Positions 24,765 to 34,534 of a stretch of 64,000 nucleotides of DNA are shown here, piece after piece. Under the pieces are notes generated by a model. It worked only from the letters and a program-made list of their open reading frames with translations, was not told the origin of the DNA and made no database searches. Source of the stretch: Lachnospiraceae bacterium (lineage in GTDB: Bacteria; Bacillota; Clostridia; Lachnospirales; Lachnospiraceae); assembly GCA_902363835.1 (NCBI GenBank), contig CABJBM010000010.1, forward strand, positions 1 to 64,000, written 5' to 3'. Positions within the stretch are counted from its first letter, which is position 1. Each line of letters opens with the position of its first letter. The translations under genes and the position numbers were made by a program.

Positions 24765-26306
24765 ATGGAGATGGCCACGGTAAGCAGCGATTATGCGGTC
24801 CAGATGCACGGAATCACAAAACGGTTCGGGGCATTTTACGCTTTAAAGGATATGAGTCTGGATGTTAAAAAGGGCAGCATTCATTCTCTTTTAGGTGAAA
24901 ACGGTGCGGGGAAATCAACGCTGATGAATGTACTGTATGGATTGTATCAGGCCGATGAGGGAGAAATTTATGTCAATGGAAAGAAAGTAGAGATAAAAAA
25001 TCCCAATACAGCCATAGCAAACGGCATTGGCATGGTTCATCAGCATTTTATGCTGGTGGAAGATTTCACGGTTACACAGAATATTATTTTGGGAAATGAG
25101 ACCACATCCCGGGCAGGTGTTGTGGATATGAAAAAGGCCAGAAAACAGATTCTGGAAATCGTGGAAAAATATGGGCTGGAAGTGGACCCGGATGCCAGAA
25201 TCAGTGATATTTCCGTGGGAATGCAGCAGAGGGTGGAGATATTAAAGGCATTGTACCGGGGAGCAGAATTATTGATTCTTGACGAGCCCACCGCTGTTTT
25301 GACTCCCCAGGAAATAGAAGACCTTCTGTCCATCATGCATAATCTTGTGAAGGATGGAAAAGCCATAATTATCATTACCCATAAATTAAAGGAAATTAAG
25401 GCATCTTCCGATACCTGTACGGTCATAAGGCGGGGCGAATATATTGATACAGTGTCCGTAGATAAGGTTTCAGGCCAGGAGCTGGCAACACTCATGGTAG
25501 GCCATGAAGTGAAGCTGGTGGTGGATAAGACGCCTGCAAAGCCGGGTGAAACGGTGTTGGAAATCAAGGACCTTGTTGTGAAAAACGAGAAAAAGCTTGA
25601 GGCGGTAAAAGGCCTGAATTTAACGGTACGCAGGGGCGAAATTGTGGGGATTGCCGGAATTGACGGCAACGGCCAAAAAGAACTGGTTGAGGCGATCAAC
25701 AGCCTGGTGCCTGCAGAAAAGGGAAGCATTACGGTCTGCGGAAAAGGGATTACCAATACAGACCCCAGAACAGTCATAGACAGCGGTGTCAGCATCATTC
25801 CAGAGGACCGGCAGAAGAGAGGGCTTGTACTTGATTTCACTGTAAACGAGAACGCCATATTGGAACGGTGCCGCAAAGAGCCATTTTCCAGAAAAGGAAT
25901 CTTAAACAGAAAGAACATGGAGGAGTTCACGAAAACACTCATTCAGGAATATGACGTCCGTCCGGAAGGCTGCGGTTCCAGGCGGGTGGGAGAACTTTCA
26001 GGCGGGAATCAGCAAAAGGTTATCATCGGAAGGGAAGTTTCCATGAACCCGGAGATCCTGATTGCAGTTCAGCCCACAAGAGGCCTTGACGTAGGAGCAA
26101 TTGAAACGGTTCACAAGACTCTGATAAATGAAAGGGATAAAGGAAAAGCGGTGCTTTTGATCTCTTTTGAACTGGATGAGGTCATGAATGTTTCCGATAC
26201 CATTGCGGTAATTTACGACGGGAAGATTCAGGACACCTTTCAGCAGGGAACCGTAGATGAGAATACAATCGGTCTGTTAATGGCAGGAGGAAAGAATCAT
26301 GGATAG
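24765..26306 (+). CDS. Nucleoside ABC transporter ATPase (two ABC domains)
   Basis: A 513-residue tandem ATPase of the sugar/nucleoside importer type. The first domain has Walker A GENGAGKSTL at about 45 and the signature ISVGMQQRVEILKAL with LLILDEPTAVL. The second domain has the degenerate IDGNGQKEL loop and LSGGNQQKVIIGREV, so one ATP site is likely non-catalytic, as is normal for this family. It powers nucleoside uptake with the two permeases downstream. AAAGGAGAAAGT precedes the ATG; it overlaps the next gene by 8 bp. Confidence 0.93.
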   Translation: MEMATVSSDYAVQMHGITKRFGAFYALKDMSLDVKKGSIHSLLGENGAGKSTLMNVLYGLYQADEGEIYVNGKKVEIKNPNTAIANGIGMVHQHFMLVEDFTVTQNIILGNETTSRAGVVDMKKARKQILEIVEKYGLEVDPDARISDISVGMQQRVEILKALYRGAELLILDEPTAVLTPQEIEDLLSIMHNLVKDGKAIIIITHKLKEIKASSDTCTVIRRGEYIDTVSVDKVSGQELATLMVGHEVKLVVDKTPAKPGETVLEIKDLVVKNEKKLEAVKGLNLTVRRGEIVGIAGIDGNGQKELVEAINSLVPAEKGSITVCGKGITNTDPRTVIDSGVSIIPEDRQKRGLVLDFTVNENAILERCRKEPFSRKGILNRKNMEEFTKTLIQEYDVRPEGCGSRRVGELSGGNQQKVIIGREVSMNPEILIAVQPTRGLDVGAIETVHKTLINERDKGKAVLLISFELDEVMNVSDTIAVIYDGKIQDTFQQGTVDENTIGLLMAGGKNHG

Positions 26307-27423
26307 AACGGTAAAGATTTTAAAAAAGCCATTGACAATGACTTTGATCGCTGTTTTCTTTGGATTCATTGTAGCGGGAATCATACTCGCGGCGGCAGGA
26401 TATCCGCCGGTTCATTCATTAACCGTCTTATTTGACGGAGTCTTTTCCAGTCCGAAACATATTTCCAATGTAATCATTAAAAGCACACCCCTGATTCTTA
26501 CGGGGATTGGAGTGGCATTTGCGTTTAAAACCGGACTTTTTAACATCGGAGCTGAAGGGCAGTTTATCATGGGCTGTGTGGCATCTACCGTGGTCGGCAT
26601 TCTTTTTGATTTTCCGCCGGTGATTCAGATCCCTTTGGTCCTGCTTTCAGGCGTGGCGGCAGGAGCCGTTTATGGCGGAATCGCAGGTTTTTTAAAGGCC
26701 AGATTCGGCATCCATGAGGTTCTTACCAGCATTATGCTGAACTGGATTGCCCTTTATTTTTCCAATTATGTATGCAATTTAAACCGGTTTCATAAGCCGG
26801 ATACCATTGGAACCTATCCAATCAACCGTTCCGGCTATACAATGATTTTGGGAAATTACAAAACAACGGAGGCAGGAAAGGCGGCCCTGACACAGAACGA
26901 ATTCCTGCGCAATACAGTTTTAAAAACAGATGTAAACGTGGGAATTATTATTGCAGTCATTCTGGCTGTGTTTATCTGGTTCCTTCTCTATAAAACGGCA
27001 AAGGGATTTGAATTGAGGGCAGTTGGTTTTAACAAAAGTGCGGCAGAATTTTCAGGAATCTATGTAAATAAAAACATTCTGCACTCCATGCTCATTTCCG
27101 GGGCTATCTGCGGATTGGCGGCATCTCTTTACATTACAGGAAATTCTCCTCACGGGATTGCCACATTGGCAGCCTTTGAAAATACAGGCTTTAACGGATT
27201 GTCGGTCTGCTTAATCGCAGCCAGCTCCCCAATCGGCTGTATTTTTGCAGGACTCCTGTTCGGCGGTTTGATTTATGGAGGCCAGTCCCTGCAGTACGAA
27301 GTTGGGGCTCCGTCAGAAATCATCAACATCGTCATCGGTGTTATCGTATTTTTTGTTGCGCTGACCCGCATCATTCCGCCTCTGGTGGACCGTTTTTCGA
27401 AGGGAGGAAAGAAACATGCTTAA
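26299..27423 (+). CDS. Nucleoside ABC transporter permease 1
   Basis: A 374-residue permease of the BPD_transp_2 family (YufP-like), with about ten membrane helices. FKTGLFNIGAEGQFIMGCVA is the conserved loop and ELRAVGFNKSAAEFSGIYVN the cytoplasmic coupling region. It pairs with the second permease to form the channel for nucleosides. It overlaps the ATPase before it and the permease after it by 8 bp each, so all are one translational unit. Confidence 0.92.
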   Translation: MDRTVKILKKPLTMTLIAVFFGFIVAGIILAAAGYPPVHSLTVLFDGVFSSPKHISNVIIKSTPLILTGIGVAFAFKTGLFNIGAEGQFIMGCVASTVVGILFDFPPVIQIPLVLLSGVAAGAVYGGIAGFLKARFGIHEVLTSIMLNWIALYFSNYVCNLNRFHKPDTIGTYPINRSGYTMILGNYKTTEAGKAALTQNEFLRNTVLKTDVNVGIIIAVILAVFIWFLLYKTAKGFELRAVGFNKSAAEFSGIYVNKNILHSMLISGAICGLAASLYITGNSPHGIATLAAFENTGFNGLSVCLIAASSPIGCIFAGLLFGGLIYGGQSLQYEVGAPSEIINIVIGVIVFFVALTRIIPPLVDRFSKGGKKHA

Positions 27424-28333
27424 CAGTCTGATGCTGTTTGTGGGCATTACACTTATGTATTCCACTCCTCTGGTATTTGCTGCATTGGGAGGAGTTGTGT
27501 CGGAGCGGTCCGGCGTTACCAATATCGGAATTGAAGGGATGATGACCATTGGAGCGGTTACAGGAGCTACTGTAGGATATTATTCGGGAAATGCCTGGGC
27601 AGGTTTTTTTGCAGCCGGTGTGGCAGGAGGCATCATTGCACTTCTTCACGCCTTTGCATCCATTACCTGCAAGGCTGACCAGACTATTTCCGGTATTGCC
27701 ATTAATTTAATCGGTCCCGGTGTTGCTTTATTTGCCTGCCGCCTTCTTTTTGACGGCGCCACCATGTCACTGCCTGTGCCTCATAAGATTCCAAAGCTGT
27801 TGGGGAACGTAAAGACAGGAGCGTTTCAGAATTTAAATGTGGATGTAACGGTTGTCATTGCCTTTGCAATCGCTGTTTTTCTCTGGTTTTTACTTTATAA
27901 GACAAAATGGGGACTTCATATCCGGGCGGTTGGAGAGCATCCGGCGGCAGCGGATACCATGGGGCTTAATGTATTTAAAATCAGGTACGTATGCGTTCTG
28001 GCCTCCGGTGTTTTAGCCGGTTTGGGCGGGGCTTCCATGACCCTTGCCATTATTCCCCAGTTTACGCCCACAGCCATCAGCGGACAGGGATTTATTGCTC
28101 TGGCAGCCGTGATTTTTGGAAAATGGACTCCTCACGGAGCCTATGGCGCCTGCCTGTTATTCGGAGCGGCCCAGGCTCTTACCGTGACACTGGGAGGAGG
28201 AAGGTTTGCAGTTCCTTCGTCTATTCTGGCCATGCTTCCCTATGTCATTACCATTGTGATCCTGATTCTGTTTGTGGGAAAATCTTCTGCGCCTAAAGCC
28301 AGCGGACAGCCATACGAAAAGGATGCAAGATAA
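27416..28333 (+). CDS. Nucleoside ABC transporter permease 2
   Basis: A 305-residue permease of the YufQ type with about eight or nine helices. SGVTNIGIEGMMTIGAVTGA and HIRAVGEHPAAADTMGLNVF mark the family. It completes the importer. The stop is followed by 73 bp before the Crp/Fnr gene, with no terminator seen. Confidence 0.92.
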   Translation: MLNSLMLFVGITLMYSTPLVFAALGGVVSERSGVTNIGIEGMMTIGAVTGATVGYYSGNAWAGFFAAGVAGGIIALLHAFASITCKADQTISGIAINLIGPGVALFACRLLFDGATMSLPVPHKIPKLLGNVKTGAFQNLNVDVTVVIAFAIAVFLWFLLYKTKWGLHIRAVGEHPAAADTMGLNVFKIRYVCVLASGVLAGLGGASMTLAIIPQFTPTAISGQGFIALAAVIFGKWTPHGAYGACLLFGAAQALTVTLGGGRFAVPSSILAMLPYVITIVILILFVGKSSAPKASGQPYEKDAR

Positions 28334-28406
28334 GAAATGATTCCCGGCGGATCATAAATGTGAAAATGAAGAAGATTAAGAAGAAGGAAACAAAAGGAGG
28401 AAGACC

Positions 28407-29126
28407 GTGAACGATGCTATGTCTTTGATCAATGAACTTCGCAGTGAGCCGAGGGAGTATTTGAACAATTATCTGGCCAATGCGCCTAAATGGCTCCTGG
28501 AAGCGTTTAAGATTTTAAAACTGAAAAAAGGCACCACCTTTATTCATGAAAATGAAACTGTGGATACTATATACATTCTGGTGGAGGGCATTGTAAAGGC
28601 AACGGATTACCGGGTTCAGGAAATTACCTACGATTATACCAGATTCTATCCGGTGGAGGTGTTCGGAGCCATGGAATTCCTCATGGGATTTGACCGGTAC
28701 CGGACTACTTTGGTCACAGAGACGGACTGCCGGTTCCTCTGCGTGTCAAAGGATCAATTCAGCCGCTGGATGCTCTCTGATATCCATGCAGTTCTGGAAC
28801 AGGTGAAGGCCATGGGAATCTATCTTCTGGAACAGGTGAGAAAAGAGCGTCTGTATTTATTTTTACAGGGAAGTGACAGGCTGTTTCTGCTGTTTTTGCA
28901 GATTTACCGAAAATCGTCCCGCCGGGGCATCTGCCGCATACAGCTGACAAGAAAGGATTTGTCCAACAGCACAGGGCTTTGCGTAAAGACGGTGAACCGC
29001 TGCATCAGCCAGATGGAGGAAAAGGGGTACATCTCCCGGGAAGGAAGGACTATCATCATAAATGAGGAACAATACCAGCAGATTAAGGCAGTTGTAGCGG
29101 AAAAAATTGATGAGAATGAGATTTAA
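28407..29126 (+). CDS. Crp/Fnr family regulator inside nucleoside operon
   Basis: A 239-residue regulator with a beta-roll sensor domain (about 20-140; [20 protein letters not shown]) and a winged helix ([20 protein letters not shown]). AAAGGAGGAAGACC precedes a GTG-adjacent ATG at 28407. Lying within the operon between transport and phosphorylase genes, it probably controls the whole cluster, perhaps through the repeats at 21040-21230. The ligand is unknown; the roll lacks an obvious cAMP-binding RSA motif. Confidence 0.85.
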   Translation: MNDAMSLINELRSEPREYLNNYLANAPKWLLEAFKILKLKKGTTFIHENETVDTIYILVEGIVKATDYRVQEITYDYTRFYPVEVFGAMEFLMGFDRYRTTLVTETDCRFLCVSKDQFSRWMLSDIHAVLEQVKAMGIYLLEQVRKERLYLFLQGSDRLFLLFLQIYRKSSRRGICRIQLTRKDLSNSTGLCVKTVNRCISQMEEKGYISREGRTIIINEEQYQQIKAVVAEKIDENEI

Positions 29127-29143
29127 GGGAGGGTGGATTTAAC

Positions 29144-29920
29144 ATGACAAATTATTCTGAAACAGAAGGAAAACAGTATCATCTTCAAGTGGGGAAAGGA
29201 GATGTGGGCAGGTACGTGATCCTGCCGGGAGATCCCAAGCGCTGTGCATTGATTGCAAAATGTTTTGACAATCCCAGGCTCATAGCGGACAACAGGGAGT
29301 TTGTGACCTACACCGGTACTTTGGACGGTACACCGGTCAGTGTGACCTCAACGGGAATTGGGGGACCATCAGCGGCAATTGCCCTGGAAGAACTGGTAAT
29401 GTCCGGTGCAGATACCTTTGTCCGCGTGGGCACCTGCGGGGGAATGGATGTGGAGGTGAAAAGCGGAGACTTAGTCATTGCTAACGGAGCCATACGCATG
29501 GAGGGAACCAGCCGGGAGTACGCTCCCATAGAGTTTCCGGCGGTCCCGGATTTTGGGGTGACAAGCGTGCTGGCAGAGGCAGCAAAAATGCTGGAAAAGC
29601 CTTATCATGTGGGAGTTGTCCAGTGTAAGGATTCTTTTTACGGACAGCATTCTCCGGAAACAAAACCAGTATCCAATGAACTCTTAAATAAGTGGAAGGC
29701 CTGGATGGAGCTGGGATGTAAAGCTTCAGAGATGGAGTCCGCGGCTCTCTTTGTTGCGGCCAGCGCCCTTAAGGTGAGGGCCGGCTCAATATTCCTGGTA
29801 ATAGCCAATCAGGAACGGGCCAGACTGGGCCTGGAAAATCCAATCATCCATGATACGGATGGGGCCATCCGGACGGCAGTAGAAGCCATACGCCTGATGA
29901 TCCGTCAGGATGAATCATAG
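29144..29920 (+). CDS. udp: Uridine phosphorylase
   Basis: A 258-residue nucleoside phosphorylase of the NP-I family. The phosphate loop is [17 protein letters not shown] at about 26, then [17 protein letters not shown] and RVGTCGGM. The uridine-type signature [12 protein letters not shown] and SEMESAALF bind base and ribose. It cleaves uridine, and probably other pyrimidine nucleosides, with phosphate to base plus (deoxy)ribose-1-phosphate. It is 17 bp after the regulator. Confidence 0.92.
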   Translation: MTNYSETEGKQYHLQVGKGDVGRYVILPGDPKRCALIAKCFDNPRLIADNREFVTYTGTLDGTPVSVTSTGIGGPSAAIALEELVMSGADTFVRVGTCGGMDVEVKSGDLVIANGAIRMEGTSREYAPIEFPAVPDFGVTSVLAEAAKMLEKPYHVGVVQCKDSFYGQHSPETKPVSNELLNKWKAWMELGCKASEMESAALFVAASALKVRAGSIFLVIANQERARLGLENPIIHDTDGAIRTAVEAIRLMIRQDES

Positions 29921-29936
29921 AAAAGGAGAAGATCAG

Positions 29937-30644
29937 ATGGAGATGACACCAACCGCCCACAACGGGGCCAAAAAAGGGGAAATAGCAAAAACAGTATTAA
30001 TGCCGGGAGATCCGCTGAGGGCAAAGTATATTGCAGAAACGTATCTGGAAAATCCGGTTCAGGTAACGTCAGTCCGGAACATGCTTGGATTTACCGGAAC
30101 CTATAAGGGAAAAGAAATTACTGTTATGGGAGGCGGAATGGGAATGCCTTCTATGGGTATTTATTCCTATGAGCTGTATCATTTTTATGATGTGGACCAG
30201 ATTATCCGCATCGGTTCCGCCGGTGCATTGCAGGATCACGTGAAGCTTATGGATGTGGTGATTGCAATGGGAGCATGCACGGACTCCAACTACGCTTATC
30301 AGTACGGCCTGCCGGGCACATTTGCACCAACTGCCGATTACGGGCTTTTGGTGAAAGCAGCGAAAGCGGCCGAAAAGCTGGGAACAAAGGTGGTTGTAGG
30401 TAATGTGCTTTCTTCTGATATTTTTTATAATCACAATTCTGAAGTCAATGACAAGTGGCGCACTATGGGGGTTCTGGCTGTGGAAATGGAAACAGCGGCT
30501 TTATACATGAATGCGGCTGCGGCAGGAAAGAAAGCACTTTGTATGCTGACAATTTCTGATTTGATTTATGGCGAGGAAAAACTGAGTGCAATGGATCGGC
30601 AGCTTGGATTCGGAAAAATGATGGAAATTGCCCTGGAACTGTAG
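29937..30644 (+). CDS. deoD: Purine-nucleoside phosphorylase, DeoD type
   Basis: A 235-residue hexameric-type PNP. VLMPGDPLRAKYIAETYLE is the phosphate loop; GGGMGMPSMGIYSYELY, RIGSAGALQ, VLSSDIFY and AVEMETAALYMNA complete the active site, and SDLIYGEE carries the catalytic Asp. AAAGGAGAAGATCAG selects the ATG at 29937 over the one at 29910. It cleaves purine (deoxy)ribonucleosides. It follows udp directly. Confidence 0.95.
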   Translation: MEMTPTAHNGAKKGEIAKTVLMPGDPLRAKYIAETYLENPVQVTSVRNMLGFTGTYKGKEITVMGGGMGMPSMGIYSYELYHFYDVDQIIRIGSAGALQDHVKLMDVVIAMGACTDSNYAYQYGLPGTFAPTADYGLLVKAAKAAEKLGTKVVVGNVLSSDIFYNHNSEVNDKWRTMGVLAVEMETAALYMNAAAAGKKALCMLTISDLIYGEEKLSAMDRQLGFGKMMEIALEL

Positions 30645-30702
30645 AGTACAAAAAATACTGAATACGGATTTACGGAAAATGGCGGCGGAAAGGATGCTGG
30701 AA

Positions 30703-31167
30703 ATGAAAGAAAAAACAGAGAAAAATCTTGGGGCTTTGGGGGCTGAAGTCAGCACAGAGTTTCCTGTAAAGGAAATGATTGATCAGGCATTTGATGCTAT
30801 GACCAGAGCCTACACTCCATATTCGGGATTTAAAGTAGGGGCGGCTCTGCTGGCTGCTGACGGCACTCTGTATCAGGGCTGCAATATCGAAAATGCAGCC
30901 TACACTCCCAGTAACTGCGCGGAACGCACGGCATTTTTTAAGGCGGTCAGCCAGGGAGTAAAAGATTTTAAGGCTATTTGCATTGTTGGAGGAAAAGAGG
31001 GGATTCCCACGGGGCTTACAGCCCCCTGCGGAGTCTGCCGTCAGGTGATGATGGAATTCTGCGATCCGGAAACATTCCGGATCATATTGGCGGCAGGAAG
31101 GGAAGAGTATCAGATATTTTCATTAAAAGAGCTGCTGCCCATGGGGTTTGGGCCGGATAACCTTTGA
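30703..31167 (+). CDS. cdd: Cytidine deaminase
   Basis: A roughly 154-residue tetrameric-type cytidine deaminase. Zinc and catalytic residues are in NCAERTAFFKA (Cys, Glu) and PCGVCRQVMMEF (two Cys); CNIENAAYTPS binds the nucleoside. It converts cytidine and deoxycytidine to (deoxy)uridine, feeding uridine phosphorylase. The start is uncertain: ATG 30703 has AAAGGATG about 9 bp upstream, while in-frame ATGs at 30694 and 30679 have poorer sites. It is the last gene of the operon, closed by a strong terminator. Confidence 0.93.
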   Translation: MKEKTEKNLGALGAEVSTEFPVKEMIDQAFDAMTRAYTPYSGFKVGAALLAADGTLYQGCNIENAAYTPSNCAERTAFFKAVSQGVKDFKAICIVGGKEGIPTGLTAPCGVCRQVMMEFCDPETFRIILAAGREEYQIFSLKELLPMGFGPDNL

Positions 31168-31170
31168 AAG

Positions 31171-31206
31171 AACCGCTGCACTTCAACGTTTAAGTGCAGC
31201 GGTTTT
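31171..31206 (+). terminator. Terminator of the nucleoside operon
   Basis: AACCGCTGCACTT (31171-31183) pairs perfectly with AAGTGCAGCGGTT (31192-31204), 13 bp, followed by T. Confidence 0.9.
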
Positions 31207-31245
31207 GCTGTAAAAGAATATCCCGGATTAAACCTCCATGACACA

Positions 31246-32928
31246 TTACTGAAGGCGATTATGAAGGTGCTGCGCCAGCTGGTTGGCAGCGTTCATTCCC
31301 GTATATAATGCCCCCTGCATCCAGCCGTGCTTTGTGGACACGTGTTCTCCGGCAAAGTAGATCCGCCCATTAAATTCCGGCTGAAGCATCTCATAGGCAA
31401 ATAATTTTTTCTGACTTGGGAGCGCCATGGCAAAAGCGCCCCTGCTGTAGGGCTGGTTATCCCATACAACTGTCTTATGTTTTTCCACAATGGAATCTAA
31501 AAATCCTCTTGGAAGTCCGTGGACTTCCTCCACACTGTCTTTTATCAGTTCATACCGGAGCCTGCTCTCCATATTCCCTACTCTCGTTGAGTTTAAATGA
31601 TAATTATAAGAAGCGACCAGCACCCCGGGTTCATAAGGGGAGCAGGAGGAAGCATTGGGGCAAAGGATATGATCCCCTGGATAGAAGATAAACTGAATGG
31701 GTAAGTCTGTCTGGGAAAATCCCCCTACCATTCGTCCGTAATCGGCATCTTGCTCCCAGAAACGCTGATTGCACAGGAAAAAGGTTTTCTGCGAATTGAT
31801 GTAGTTAAATTCTAAAATTGCCTGCATTTTCAGGTTGCTGAAATATGGTTTGATATCCACTTCTCTCAAAGTGGAGTAAGGAATTGCACATACAACGTAA
31901 TCGAAAACATCGGCAGTTCTTTTTAAGCTTCTCACATTTCGGTGGGTCAGGATTATTTGATTGCGGCTGGGCGACTGATAAATGCCCGTAACCGTCTGAC
32001 CGGGCTGATAAGTGACTGTGCCAAGCTGGTCATTGGGAATGTTTTGATACTGGGGCAAATCGCTTGTGAGAAAGGATTGGATAAAAGCATATGGCAGATT
32101 TACAATTCCGCCTTGAATGGTATAGGTATTGCGGTAATCCAGAGTATACTCCTCATGGGTGATTTCATCATAACTGGCATTCAGGGTGGAACCAGTGCCT
32201 GAATCAACACCTGAGATCAGACTGATCGCCCCCTGGCTTAATCCCAGATTTTCTAAGGTCTGTCGGATGGAGTGGGTCATAAGAGGAATGTATTCCGGAG
32301 AATACTCAGGCAAAATTTGTATCAGCTCTGAACGGACATCAGGAGGAAGCTGGTTCATGAGATACAAAAATGCATAATCATCAAGCTCTGCCCAGGGAGT
32401 GCTTCTTTCCTGAGGGGTTAAATTGTATAAGGGGTACAGAATCTGTTCAATGGAATCGGTTGTTCTCAGACGGGTATTATGTACGTACAAAAAGTTGTTG
32501 CGCCTTGTTACTGACAGAGGACGGGTGTTAAGGCCAAACAGATTGATATAATGCCAGGTGGTTTCATGGGTCACCGGAATTCTGTGAGCGCCGAATTCAT
32601 TGTAATATTTACCTTCCGGCTCAAAGTAATAAGTATAAACTCTTCCCCCGATTCTATTATCATTGGCCTCTAAAATTGTAATATCGGCTCCCAGTTTGCG
32701 AAGCTCAAACGCAGCGGATAAACCGGCCAGACCGCCTCCTATGACGCCGATTTTTACTCCTTTCAGCTCTCCCGGAGCTGCGTAATTTGTGATGTCTGAG
32801 GGAGGACTTAGTAAGCTGACAATATATTCGTAATCTTCCGGGCGGCCTGCTGCCTCTAATGATGCCCTGATCATTTCACGCCGTTGTTCATCCGTGGGGT
32901 TGGTTACCTGATTTAATGGGACAGCCAT
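31246..32928 (-). CDS. Flavin amine oxidase (L-amino-acid oxidase-like)
   Basis: A 560-residue FAD-dependent amine oxidase. An N-terminal extension of about 55 residues precedes the FAD-binding VIGGGLAGLSAAFELRKLGA and EANDNRIGGRV. The C-terminal FAD segment is RIYFAGEHVSTKHGWMQGAL. It would oxidise an amino acid or amine with O2 to the imine/keto product plus H2O2 and ammonia, odd for a strict anaerobe unless another acceptor is used. There is no signal peptide. It is divergent from an Asp/Glu racemase-like gene. The substrate is unknown. Confidence 0.88.
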   Translation of the reverse strand: MAVPLNQVTNPTDEQRREMIRASLEAAGRPEDYEYIVSLLSPPSDITNYAAPGELKGVKIGVIGGGLAGLSAAFELRKLGADITILEANDNRIGGRVYTYYFEPEGKYYNEFGAHRIPVTHETTWHYINLFGLNTRPLSVTRRNNFLYVHNTRLRTTDSIEQILYPLYNLTPQERSTPWAELDDYAFLYLMNQLPPDVRSELIQILPEYSPEYIPLMTHSIRQTLENLGLSQGAISLISGVDSGTGSTLNASYDEITHEEYTLDYRNTYTIQGGIVNLPYAFIQSFLTSDLPQYQNIPNDQLGTVTYQPGQTVTGIYQSPSRNQIILTHRNVRSLKRTADVFDYVVCAIPYSTLREVDIKPYFSNLKMQAILEFNYINSQKTFFLCNQRFWEQDADYGRMVGGFSQTDLPIQFIFYPGDHILCPNASSCSPYEPGVLVASYNYHLNSTRVGNMESRLRYELIKDSVEEVHGLPRGFLDSIVEKHKTVVWDNQPYSRGAFAMALPSQKKLFAYEMLQPEFNGRIYFAGEHVSTKHGWMQGALYTGMNAANQLAQHLHNRLQ

Positions 32929-33112
32929 TGATTATACCTCATAATTTCATTACATAGTAATATATTGGAAATCTCCTTCAAATATAACAAAATAGGGAGG
33001 TCATGAAGGATAAACAGGCAGATATGGAGGGAGTTTCTGTTTCTTAAAATGTTGTTTTCAGTGATAATTATGATATAATATCAGCAAATAAGAATCAGGA
33101 GGGGAACTAAAA

Positions 33113-33805
33113 TTGAAAACCATAGGATTGCTTGGCGGAATGAGTTGGGAAAGTACGGTCACCTATTATAAAATCGTGAATGAAACAGTGAAAAAGGAAA
33201 TGGGCGGATTCCATTCCGCAAAGGTTCTGTTATATAGCGTGGATTTTGCTGAAATCGAGAAATGCCAGGCAGAAGAAGACTGGGATAAAAGCGCTGCCAT
33301 TTTATCAGCAGCAGCTGAAAATCTTGAAAAAGCAGGGGCAGACTTTATTTTGATCTGCACAAATACCATGCACAAGGTAGTTCCCCAAATTCAAGAAAAC
33401 ATCAATATTCCCATTGTCCATATTGCAGAGGCAGCAGCAGATAAATTAAAGAGCCATAACATTACAAAAGTTGCATTGCTGGGAACAAAATATACCATGA
33501 CTCAGGATTTTTATAAGGAAAAGTTAGTAAATGCGGGAATTACGGTCCTGATTCCGGAAGAACAGGAAATGGAGATTGTTAATGATGTGATTTACAATGA
33601 ATTGTGTTTAGGTATTATTTCAAAGGAATCCAAGGAAAAATACCTCAGCATTATCCAAAATCTTGCTGAACAAGGTGCTGAAGGAGTCATTCTCGGCTGT
33701 ACGGAAATTGGCATGCTGATACAGCAAAAGGACTTGGACTTACCTGTTTTTGATACGGCACAGATCCACGCTGAAAAGGCTGCAAGGCTTTCCCTGGAAG
33801 GGTAA
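33113..33805 (+). CDS. Aspartate/glutamate racemase family protein
   Basis: A 230-residue cofactor-independent racemase-like protein. IGLLGGMSWESTVTYYKIVN starts the family pattern. The two catalytic cysteines are in CTNTMHK (about residue 83) and GCTEIGML (about 196), and HIAEAAADKL lies between. It interconverts D/L-aspartate or -glutamate, or a related hydantoin/maleate substrate. The start is TTG at 33113 with AGGAGGGG upstream and TATAAT near 33075. It is divergent from the amine oxidase; a shared D-amino-acid theme is possible. Confidence 0.9.
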   Translation: MKTIGLLGGMSWESTVTYYKIVNETVKKEMGGFHSAKVLLYSVDFAEIEKCQAEEDWDKSAAILSAAAENLEKAGADFILICTNTMHKVVPQIQENINIPIVHIAEAAADKLKSHNITKVALLGTKYTMTQDFYKEKLVNAGITVLIPEEQEMEIVNDVIYNELCLGIISKESKEKYLSIIQNLAEQGAEGVILGCTEIGMLIQQKDLDLPVFDTAQIHAEKAARLSLEG

Positions 33806-33855
33806 AGTATTTGCTGCAGGCGGAGAGGCTGTTATATGGATTTAGTACAACTTAA

Positions 33856-34059
33856 AATCAGGAATCATGGAAATCAATCAATACTTTTGATGTGCTTGAA
33901 GATCTGGAAAACATCCATAAAAAAGTTATATTTGGAAATTTAATAAATTCTCTTATAGATTCAGGTGCTGATGCCGAAATCTATCATAGTGTAGAAATGA
34001 TAACGCTGGAATTTCCGGACAACTGGCTGAACACCATAAATGAAATAAAACTTGAATAA
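33856..34059 (+). pseudogene. Possible gene remnant
   Basis: An open frame of 67 codons without a usable start codon or ribosome site reads ...FDVLEDLENIHKKVIFGNLI, then EIYHSVEMITLEFPDNWLN, to a TAA at 34057. The amphipathic, protein-like composition suggests the 3' part of a lost gene. I do not recognise the family. Confidence 0.3.
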
Positions 34060-34083
34060 TCCCAAATTTGCGGAGGATAAAAG

Positions 34084-34506
34084 ATGGAGATAAATACGGT
34101 TTATGAAGCGCCCTCAGCCCAGGATTACGTAAACCTCCGGTTGCGCTCCGGAATGGGAGATAAAGATTTAAACAGAAGCCGGACTGCCTTGAAAAATTCC
34201 CTGTTTACAGTATCCCTGTATGATAAAGATAAACTGATCGGATTTGGCAGGATAGTTGGTGATGGGGGTATTACATACATTGTCAGTGATATTATGGTGG
34301 ATAAGGAGTATCAGCGCAGAGGCTGCGGGGAGCAAATCATGAAGGCCATTGACCGTTACTTTGAAGAAAACACTCACAAAGACAGCTATATTTGCCTGAT
34401 CGCAAACCGCCCTGCGGACTTACTGTACCAAAGGCATCAATTTGAATACCTGCCGGAAAACAGATGCGGAATGCTGCGGAATCAGGGGAAAGATAACTTC
34501 TCTTAA
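34084..34506 (+). CDS. GNAT N-acetyltransferase
   Basis: A 140-residue GNAT protein. FGRIVGDGGITYIVSDIMVD and EYQRRGCGEQIMKAIDRYF form the acetyl-CoA-binding strand and P-loop at about residues 55-95. The acceptor is unknown. A GGAGGATAAAAG site precedes the ATG. It is separated from dCTP deaminase by 28 bp and may be co-transcribed with it. Confidence 0.88.
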   Translation: MEINTVYEAPSAQDYVNLRLRSGMGDKDLNRSRTALKNSLFTVSLYDKDKLIGFGRIVGDGGITYIVSDIMVDKEYQRRGCGEQIMKAIDRYFEENTHKDSYICLIANRPADLLYQRHQFEYLPENRCGMLRNQGKDNFS

Positions 34507-34534
34507 CCATATTATGGGATGAAAGGATTTTACT

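Noticed and set aside
25040..25942. 300-codon minus-strand frame opposite the ABC ATPase gene
   Set aside because: Low-complexity Ser/Thr/Phe-rich translation, no ribosome site, fully antisense to a clear ABC ATPase; a shadow frame.
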